A stretch of DNA of 63,684 bases from Bacteroidia bacterium. GTDB taxonomy: Bacteria; Bacteroidota; Bacteroidia; Bacteroidales; Prolixibacteraceae. Position numbers and translations under genes: made by a program. The notes beneath the pieces are model-generated. The model made no database searches. It saw only the letters and a list, made by a program, of their open reading frames with translations, and was not told the DNA's origin. Location: positions 1 to 63,684 of the forward strand of contig JAPLDT010000011.1 of the NCBI GenBank assembly GCA_026391315.1. The letters run 5' to 3'. Of this stretch, positions 1 to 6,442 are shown piece after piece. Positions within the stretch are counted from its first letter, which is position 1. Each line of letters begins with the position of its first letter.

Positions 1-185
1 AACAGGATAAGCACCAACCGATGTCACAAATCGTAGTAATAAAATTGCTACGAGGAAGTACGAGCATGAAAATTTACTCTCTTAACCTGTTTTATTAATT
101 ATTGATTTTTAAAGTATTAGAAATTTATATACACATGAAATGAGCATGATTGTAAATCACCAATCGGAGTGAATATAAACAACAT
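1..185. other. Intergenic leader region with inverted repeats
   Basis: No gene is visible. Bases 1-11 can pair with 81-91 (10 of 11 positions), and TCGTAG (31-36) pairs with CTACGA (48-53), so a branched fold of about 90 nt is possible. A partial copy of the 3' half of the neighbouring hairpin element, reading TATATACACATGAAA, lies near 127-141. Nothing allows an assignment to a known RNA family. Confidence 0.3.
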
Positions 186-231
186 GCGAATTCCATGTGG
201 CAATTAAAAAACAAATTATATACACATGAAA
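186..231 (+). repeat. Hairpin element copy A, contains the blaI start codon
   Basis: A 46-nt element whose arms CATGTG (194-199) and CACATG (223-228) enclose a 23-nt A-rich loop. The ATG in the right arm is the start codon of the BlaI-type gene. An inverted copy with 42 of 46 matches lies at 3585-3630, and more diverged copies at 40403-40439 and 47179-47223. Stem bases differ between copies but stay paired. Confidence 0.75.
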
Positions 232-600
232 CATCTGACAAACAGGGAAGAGGAGATCATGGAACTCTTCTGGCAAAAAGGGGCCTTGTATGTGAAAGAG
301 GTCATTGACGAATTGCCCGAACCCAAACCGCACTACAACACCATCTCCACCATCGTTCGCGGACTCGAAGAGAAAGGTTTTGTGGGTCACGAGCAATTTG
401 GGAATACGCACCGCTACGCCGCCATCATCACAAGGGAGGAGTTCAGCCGGTACACCCTCAAACGCATGGTGGGCAAATATTTCAATAAGTCGTATGCATC
501 GGTCGTTTCCATGTTTGTGGAAGAGGAGAAAATCTCCATCGAGGAGGTCAAGGAGTTGATCAATCAGGCAAAATCCTCCAAAAGTAAAGGCCATGCATAA
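226..600 (+). CDS. BlaI/MecI/CopY-family transcriptional repressor
   Basis: A 124-residue protein with the family's usual length and composition: an N-terminal winged-helix domain (about residues 3-75, with EEEIMELFWQKG and the recognition region HYNTISTIVRGLEEKG), then a C-terminal dimerisation helix region. The family binds palindromic operators as a dimer and is inactivated when an M56 membrane peptidase triggers its cleavage. That peptidase gene follows immediately with an 8-bp overlap, so the two form a translationally coupled pair. In Bacteroidota such pairs are often unrelated to beta-lactam resistance, and no beta-lactamase is nearby. The start codon lies inside the 3' arm of hairpin element copy A, which could affect translation initiation (inference). 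Confidence 0.9.
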   Translation: MKHLTNREEEIMELFWQKGALYVKEVIDELPEPKPHYNTISTIVRGLEEKGFVGHEQFGNTHRYAAIITREEFSRYTLKRMVGKYFNKSYASVVSMFVEEEKISIEEVKELINQAKSSKSKGHA

Positions 601-2458
601 TTTCCTGCTCTACCTCTTCAAATCAACGGTGTGCATTAGCCTGCTCTACATGTTGTTCAGGATCATCATGCGCAAGGAGAGTTTTTTCGCGATGAACAGA
701 ATATTGCTGCTAACCATTGTAGTTGCATCTACCATCATCCCACTGCTTTATCTTCCTAAGGCTTACCAACCACCTGTTCAGGTAGAATTACTGCCTGTTT
801 TCGTTCCTGTTAAAACAACTCCCGCAACCTTGCCAACAATGGAAACCAAGGCTGCGGGAAATATTACTGTTCCAGGGAACCCAATACCTGCGATAAAAAG
901 CCCGGATTTGGTTTTCCCTGTGCAGCAGCTTCTTCAATATGGTTATTTAACAGGATTTTTAATCACACTCCTATTCCTTGTTTATAGTTTGACAGCCATT
1001 TCGTTGTTTTACAGGAATGCCCGATCCATAAAAATGGATGGTTACAGGTTGCTGATCATCGACAGGGAGATTGCCGCCTTCTCTTGCGGCAGATTTGTGG
1101 TGCTTTCGCAAAATGATTATGAAGAACATCGACACGCCATGCTCGCCCACGAGCAGGCACACATCAGGTTGTACCATTTTTTCGATCTGCTTTTGCTTGA
1201 AACAATCAGGATTTTTCACTGGTTCAATCCGTTTATCCACTGGCTTATCCGGGACATGAAAGAGATCCATGAGTTTCAGGCCGATGATTATACCCTTACC
1301 AAAGGCATCGATGCAATCCAATACAAATTATTAATTATTCAAAAAGGTGTCGGACCACAAATGTTCGCTCTTGCCAACAGTTTCAATCATTGTCAAATTA
1401 AAAAGCGTTTAGTTATGATGAACAAAGAAAAACCAAGCAAAGCATGGAGTTGGAAGGTGGCGACCTTTCTTCCCCTGTTCGCACTGCTGCTGATGGCTTT
1501 CGGCAGAAAGACGGAAAACGAACCTCAGGGAGTTCCTGGATTGTCTTCTATCGCACAGGTTGTTTCAAAGGATTCGACAAAACAGTGGAGTGAAGCTGAT
1601 TTTAAGTCTCCACGTGACTATACCACATGGATAGGACCAGACCTTGGATATATTACAAAGGATGGCAAACTTGGATATATCACAAAGGATAGTAAAAAAG
1701 TGACTATGCAAAAATCGAATACTTCCGTCTTTAAACATTGGAATGTTCAAATTGATTCAAGATCACAGATTTGGATAGGAAACCATAGTAGTCATCTGAA
1801 TTGGCATGAATTTCAGGATAGCATAAAGACTTATTTTGATTATGATTTTGCCACAGAACAAACGAAACCGTACTTTCAAAAATGGACAATTGATGGAATC
1901 GAGACAATGACCCCACATCGTTTTTTTGAGATTGTATGTGATCAAAGTACACCAGTCACTGATTATCAGAAGTTTCTAAATGCAATCGGAAATACGATTC
2001 TTGAGATTAGAGGGAAATATTCAAAGGAGATATACAAAAAAGACTATACTAGACTTACTTCAGAGCAAAAGGAGCAAATTGATATAGTAATTCCATTGAT
2101 TGGTGGCTTTTATAAAACTCCTGTATCTAGACAAAAACTGACCTTAATGCTGGATTCTCTTTCCAAATCATCTAAAGGAGATGAAAAAATTGAAGTGATT
2201 CAGGCAGATAAGTTTGTAACAAATAGGGACAAACCTTCTATAATGAATCTTTACAATGCTCAGGTAAAGTTCAATAAAGGGAAGTTAACGGCAGACTATA
2301 TTGAGGTAAATAATGACAGTTGTCTGATCTATGCGACAGGAAGGCCAGATTCTACGGGTAAAATCGTAGGGAAACCAGTTCTTACTTTAGGCAATCAGGA
2401 AATTACTGCCAATGAAATTAAGTATAATTTAAAGACGAAGAAGTATATTACATTTTAG
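593..2458 (+). CDS. BlaR1/MecR1-like M56 metallopeptidase with OstA/LptD-like C-terminal tail
   Basis: A 621-residue membrane zinc peptidase. Hydrophobic segments lie near residues 5-25, 36-54 and 115-140, with another at about 288-304. The zinc motif HEQAH is at 186-190 and the third ligand region EFQAD at 227-231, as in M56 peptidases. The family senses an envelope signal and inactivates the partner BlaI repressor, encoded directly upstream with 8 bp of overlap. No penicillin-binding sensor domain is visible. The periplasmic part (about 305-621) has a short internal duplication (LGYITKDGK / LGYITKDSK). Its last 65 or so residues (ADYIEVN, PDSTGKIVGKPVL, NEIKYNLKTKK) strongly resemble the repeated OstA/LptA-like module found in Bacteroidota LptD-type proteins. 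That tail assignment rests on motif recognition only. Confidence 0.88.
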   Translation: MHNFLLYLFKSTVCISLLYMLFRIIMRKESFFAMNRILLLTIVVASTIIPLLYLPKAYQPPVQVELLPVFVPVKTTPATLPTMETKAAGNITVPGNPIPAIKSPDLVFPVQQLLQYGYLTGFLITLLFLVYSLTAISLFYRNARSIKMDGYRLLIIDREIAAFSCGRFVVLSQNDYEEHRHAMLAHEQAHIRLYHFFDLLLLETIRIFHWFNPFIHWLIRDMKEIHEFQADDYTLTKGIDAIQYKLLIIQKGVGPQMFALANSFNHCQIKKRLVMMNKEKPSKAWSWKVATFLPLFALLLMAFGRKTENEPQGVPGLSSIAQVVSKDSTKQWSEADFKSPRDYTTWIGPDLGYITKDGKLGYITKDSKKVTMQKSNTSVFKHWNVQIDSRSQIWIGNHSSHLNWHEFQDSIKTYFDYDFATEQTKPYFQKWTIDGIETMTPHRFFEIVCDQSTPVTDYQKFLNAIGNTILEIRGKYSKEIYKKDYTRLTSEQKEQIDIVIPLIGGFYKTPVSRQKLTLMLDSLSKSSKGDEKIEVIQADKFVTNRDKPSIMNLYNAQVKFNKGKLTADYIEVNNDSCLIYATGRPDSTGKIVGKPVLTLGNQEITANEIKYNLKTKKYITF

Positions 2459-2488
2459 AGCGATAAAATCTCAAAATTTTAATCAAAA

Positions 2489-2525
2489 AGCTGCCGGCTT
2501 TGGTGCGTCTCCATTGCCGGCAGCT
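2489..2525. terminator. Hairpin after the M56 gene
   Basis: Perfect 10-bp arms AGCTGCCGGC and GCCGGCAGCT with a 17-nt loop, 30 nt after the M56 stop codon. There is no T-run on the + side, while an A-run precedes it, so it is only a plausible transcription end or RNA-stabilising hairpin. Confidence 0.5.
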
Positions 2526-2603
2526 CAATCATTGTCAAATGTTGCATTGCTACAACGGATCAAATATATAAACTAAAAGAGTCAAAAACCATAACCTTTT
2601 TCC

Positions 2604-2924
2604 ATGAGTACAATTCGTGCCATTCTCTCTTTTTACAGCTCATTTGCCTTCCTTGGTTTTTTGCTGACGGCGGCCTGTCTCGGAATCATCATCACCAACG
2701 GCATTGTCATGTTTACGATTCTTTTCTGGTTTAAGATCGGCACGATGTGGCTCATCTATTATTTCATTGATAGTTACAAGAGAAAGGAGTATTACTATTA
2801 CGATAATTTGGGAATTTCAAAACGCATTTTGTGGATTCCTGGTCTGGCGTTTGATTTTACGGTGTTTATGGTATCCATGGTTGTTCTAATGCTGAAGATG
2901 AATGGTGCACAAGCTGGAAGTTGA
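2604..2924 (+). CDS. Small membrane protein, probable ABC-ATPase partner
   Basis: A 106-residue protein with about three hydrophobic segments (residues 6-28, 32-55 and 81-100) separated by a short basic, tyrosine-rich stretch (SYKRKEYYYYDN). I recognise no family. Its last 23 bases overlap the start of the ABC ATPase gene in another frame, which implies translational coupling and a shared function, perhaps as a membrane anchor or permease-like subunit. It is too small to be a normal ABC permease. A hairpin separates it from the M56 gene, so it may be a separate transcript. Confidence 0.65.
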   Translation: MSTIRAILSFYSSFAFLGFLLTAACLGIIITNGIVMFTILFWFKIGTMWLIYYFIDSYKRKEYYYYDNLGISKRILWIPGLAFDFTVFMVSMVVLMLKMNGAQAGS

Positions 2925-3564
2925 CAGTATCATTCTGGAATTCGGTTCCCACCGGGTCTTGCAGGATGTCTACGTTACAAATGAGACGGGCAAGATCACC
3001 GGAATCCTCGGAAGGAACGGGTGCGGAAAGAGCTGTCTGATGAACATCATCTACGGGGTTCTTCCTACCAACGATAAATCCATTCGCATTGACGGGCAGG
3101 CCATTTTTGACGGTTTCCGCAATCCTGAGATTTTCAGGTACCTGCCCCAGTTCAGTTATATGCCCAAAGATTTCAGAATTCGCAGGATATTTGTCGATTT
3201 CAGATTGGATTTTGCCCAATTCGCAGCCTATTTTCCCGGGTTTGAGAAATATTACACCATGAAATTGGGTAAGTTATCAGGCGGGGAAAGAAGGATCATT
3301 GAAGTGTATGCGATTTTGGCATCCAAAACCAAATTCTGCATGCTGGATGAACCGTTTTCGCACATTATGCCGCTGCATGCCGAAACGCTGAAAAGTATTT
3401 TGACCCATGAGAAGAAAAACAAGGGAATCATCATCACGGATCATATGCACCGGTACATCACCGATATCAGCGACCATCTTTACGTGATCACCAATGGCAA
3501 AATTTATCTGACCAAGGGAATAGAAGATCTGAAAACGCTGGGGTATATATCATATATAGAGTAG
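2902..3564 (+). CDS. ABC transporter ATP-binding protein
   Basis: A 220-residue ATPase with all nucleotide-binding motifs: Walker A GRNGCGKS (about 38-45), ABC signature LSGGERR (about 124-130), Walker B KFCMLDEP with its catalytic glutamate, and an H-loop histidine in IITDHMHRY. Length fits a single cytoplasmic ATPase subunit. The start ATG lies inside the preceding small membrane protein gene. No standard permease gene is adjacent, so substrate and direction of transport are unknown. It converges with the glycosidase gene on the other strand 185 bp further on. Confidence 0.85.
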   Translation: MVHKLEVDSIILEFGSHRVLQDVYVTNETGKITGILGRNGCGKSCLMNIIYGVLPTNDKSIRIDGQAIFDGFRNPEIFRYLPQFSYMPKDFRIRRIFVDFRLDFAQFAAYFPGFEKYYTMKLGKLSGGERRIIEVYAILASKTKFCMLDEPFSHIMPLHAETLKSILTHEKKNKGIIITDHMHRYITDISDHLYVITNGKIYLTKGIEDLKTLGYISYIE

Positions 3565-3584
3565 TTTAGAAATTTTTCTCGAGA

Positions 3585-3630
3585 TTTCATATGTTTATAA
3601 TTTGTTTTTTAATTGCCATATGGAACTCGC
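3585..3630 (-). repeat. Hairpin element copy B
   Basis: Inverted copy of the element at 186-231 (42 of 46 identical). Arms CATATG (3588-3593) and CATATG (3617-3622) enclose a 23-nt loop containing AATTTGTTTTTTAATTG on the + strand. It follows the ABC ATPase gene by 20 nt and no gene starts in it on either strand. Together with copy A it brackets the whole 0.2-3.6 kb module in inverted orientation. Confidence 0.7.
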
Positions 3631-3749
3631 CGATCCACCAGCTGGCGGATTCTCCTATGTGCCAAAAGATTTTCCATGGCTCGTTTGGTACTGTCTTAAT
3701 GTGATCAAGGAGAAGCTCAAGCCTTCTGTCGCAATGTTAATCCAAAATG

Positions 3750-6437
3750 TTATCTGATTTTATAGATATCAACTGCATCGAGCATAGCCTGATTGATTTC
3801 TCCGTTCATGTTTTCGTTGGAAGGCTCGAAGGAGATTGAAATCTGGTGTTTCCCTTTTGACAGCCTGACTGCCAAGGCATTGGTGTATCCCCAGTTTGAC
3901 CATTCGTTGGTCCCTCTTTGGGGAAGGACAACGGTGCCAGCAAATTTGCCATCAACTTTTAAAGTGCGGATCGCACATTTGTTTTCGGTATTTATCGGGC
4001 CGTTGCCGTTTGCATAACGGAAGTTAATTGCGTAGGTTCCGGTAGTATCTGTTTCCACTGGAATGGTAATGTTGCGGTTAATTGTCTTACTAATTTCCAC
4101 AAAACCTTCCCCCTGGTAGTTTTTGTAAGGTTGAATTGATTTCGGGGCAAATTTTTCAACTTCATAACTCTTATGCAACTTGCTATTGACAACAATCACC
4201 GGTTCGGAGGCGAAAGACGAAACGTTGTTCGCATCCTTTGCCATTATCTGATATTCATCAAAATCAGCTACCATAACTTTTAGGGAACTCTCTTCCGTCT
4301 GCTGAAAAACCTTTCCATTTTTCAGGATGACGTACAATTTAGCGTCGGCAATGGAATTCCAGGAGAGCTTTCCTTCCGAATAATTTGCAGCAGGTGTTTC
4401 TAGGGTAGTGTAATTAGCAACTTTATTGATTTTTGATCCGGTCAGTTCATTGTTGGCCAAAACGATTTTAATGGAATGAGTTCCGGTCAGGGTGCAAGGA
4501 ATTACTGCATGAACACTGCTTTCCCCATCCAGTTCGAAAGATTTAATTTGGTTGCCAAAACCCTCCAATCCGATGTTCAAAACTGCATTCCGGTATTTGA
4601 AATTGGTAAGGGCCCGTTTTCCTGCCAGCGCTTTTGGTACAAATGGATGAAATAACAGGCTGTCCGATCGAAAATCAATGCCGAATAAAACTTTATGAAC
4701 CAGGCTAAGACTGCCTGAAAGGCTCCAGAGCATGTTGCTGGAATTGATTTGTGTCCCGGCAAAATCGCCGTTATCAACTATAAAATTTTCCTTGTTGGTC
4801 AAAAAAAGTGCAGCAGGACGATAAATTGCAGCAATTGACTCCAGCACCGATTTTTCATTACCGGCTTTGGCCGATGCCAGGGCCCAGTATGATTGTACAA
4901 ACGGCCAAACGGCATTGTTGTGATAAGGTGGGATGGCCGGAATCTGTGGATAAATACACGAAATTCCATAATTGGTCACCGGCGTATTTTCGATAACAGA
5001 CTTTTGTTGCCGGGCATCAGCAATTCCAAAAAGTACGCTTAAAGCCTCTCCCAACGCTTCGGAACGTGGCGACAAACTTTTGTAATTTCTTCCGTAGAGG
5101 TATTGACCGTAGTACCCTTTATCGTTCATCCACAAATAGGTATTGACACCTTTTTTGATGGAGGCCGCAATCAGACTGTATTTTTCCGCTGCCTGCCGGT
5201 CATTGAGCAACTTCGCCATTTGCGATAGCACTATATTGGCCTGATAATGCACGGCGTTGGTCCCCAGATTTTCCGATTCGTAAATATCGACCGGCTGCAT
5301 CCACCTCGGGTAGGTCTGTTCGCGCCAGTCGAGAAACGACGATTCGCCATGCATCATTCCGGTGACTAGGTCGAAAGCATTGTTCTGATCGTCCTCAACC
5401 GAGTTTTTGATAATAGCATAAGCCTGGCGCAACCAATTCTGATCACCGGTCGCTTTGTACAATTCCCATGCCGCCACTGCCCAGATCATGCGATCGGTCG
5501 ATGCAGGATAGGCGCCACCGGTACCGGTATCCTGGATAATACGTCCGTTTTTCACCTTCTTGAGCAAACTGTATTTCGCCACTTTGGGTTGCAAATACGC
5601 CATCGACAGAATAATGCTGTAACTGATATCGCGCGTCCAAACCCCTGCCCATTCCTTTCCGGTACGAAAGGTACTGTCGGGTTCAACCGCATTGATCATT
5701 TCATCAATGGCCAGGTTGTAAATGGCATCAGAAATGGGGTAATCTGAATGATATTGTGGGAATGCCGAAATATCATGAAATTGTTTCCATTGTGCGGCGG
5801 TCTGCTTCTCATTGCTTTTGGCATTCATAATCAAAGTCGTTTCATAAATGCCGTCGCCATCAGGATCTTTCAATTGCAGTTCGGGACGGGTGTGCAGATT
5901 GTTAAAATCCCACATTAGAGGAGCTGCATTCCCGGCAACATAAACGCCATTAAAATCAGCCTGATCTAATTTATCTCCGTTGTATAGGATGTAGAATCCT
6001 TTCTCTTTGAAGGCTTTCAGTACTTCCCGCATATCAAGCCGAATCGTCCAGTGGGTGTTCGGAGCCAAATTAACCCCATCTGCAACCGCGACAGTTTGGA
6101 TAAGTTGTTTCCCAAACTGAACGGTTGTTACGCAATTACCATTTTCTGGCTGAAGCGTTACATGGTGATCCTGCCCGGAAACCATCTCATTGTCATGCAG
6201 GTTAATGCTGAATTTAAAAGTAATGTTTGGACTGTATTTGTCGGCATCAGGACTTCGGTAATTCGAACTCATTTCTCCCGGGGAGATGGCTATCGCTTTG
6301 AAATTGGCTTGTTCCACCCGATTATTGAAAATGCTGTATGTATCAGATTTATAAATTAATCCGTCTCCGGTTTGTGAGAATGCACATATTTGTAATCCGC
6401 AGAAAAGCGCTGACAGGTATAATTTTTTTGTATCCAT
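3750..6437 (-). CDS. Secreted six-hairpin glycoside hydrolase (debranching-enzyme-like) with C-terminal carbohydrate-binding-like domain
   Basis: An 895-residue protein with a signal peptide (KKLYLSALFCGLQICAFS, cleavage near residue 21). Three parts are seen: an N-terminal beta-rich region (about 25-215), a helical (alpha/alpha)6-type catalytic region (about 220-610) with EWAGVWTRDISYS, GGAYPASTDRMIWA and SSFLDWREQTYP, and a C-terminal beta-domain (about 760-895) of the CBM6/35 kind ending AMLDAVDIYKIR. WxRD motifs occur in GDE/GH63/GH100-type six-hairpin glycosidases, so the conserved Asp and Glu residues there are the likely catalytic ones; I cannot give a family number. It is the last gene of the Sus-like operon, 5 bp after GH31, so it probably trims the same alpha-glucan outside the cytoplasm. 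Confidence 0.75.
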   Translation of the reverse strand: MDTKKLYLSALFCGLQICAFSQTGDGLIYKSDTYSIFNNRVEQANFKAIAISPGEMSSNYRSPDADKYSPNITFKFSINLHDNEMVSGQDHHVTLQPENGNCVTTVQFGKQLIQTVAVADGVNLAPNTHWTIRLDMREVLKAFKEKGFYILYNGDKLDQADFNGVYVAGNAAPLMWDFNNLHTRPELQLKDPDGDGIYETTLIMNAKSNEKQTAAQWKQFHDISAFPQYHSDYPISDAIYNLAIDEMINAVEPDSTFRTGKEWAGVWTRDISYSIILSMAYLQPKVAKYSLLKKVKNGRIIQDTGTGGAYPASTDRMIWAVAAWELYKATGDQNWLRQAYAIIKNSVEDDQNNAFDLVTGMMHGESSFLDWREQTYPRWMQPVDIYESENLGTNAVHYQANIVLSQMAKLLNDRQAAEKYSLIAASIKKGVNTYLWMNDKGYYGQYLYGRNYKSLSPRSEALGEALSVLFGIADARQQKSVIENTPVTNYGISCIYPQIPAIPPYHNNAVWPFVQSYWALASAKAGNEKSVLESIAAIYRPAALFLTNKENFIVDNGDFAGTQINSSNMLWSLSGSLSLVHKVLFGIDFRSDSLLFHPFVPKALAGKRALTNFKYRNAVLNIGLEGFGNQIKSFELDGESSVHAVIPCTLTGTHSIKIVLANNELTGSKINKVANYTTLETPAANYSEGKLSWNSIADAKLYVILKNGKVFQQTEESSLKVMVADFDEYQIMAKDANNVSSFASEPVIVVNSKLHKSYEVEKFAPKSIQPYKNYQGEGFVEISKTINRNITIPVETDTTGTYAINFRYANGNGPINTENKCAIRTLKVDGKFAGTVVLPQRGTNEWSNWGYTNALAVRLSKGKHQISISFEPSNENMNGEINQAMLDAVDIYKIR

Positions 6438-6442
6438 TTGAT

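Noticed and set aside
157-594. Minus-strand open frame over the BlaI-type gene
   Set aside because: Shadow of the repressor gene; no domain, and it runs through hairpin element A.
226-2458. Beta-lactam resistance regulon
   Set aside because: No penicillin-binding sensor domain or beta-lactamase gene is present; BlaI/M56 pairs are common in Bacteroidota for other roles.
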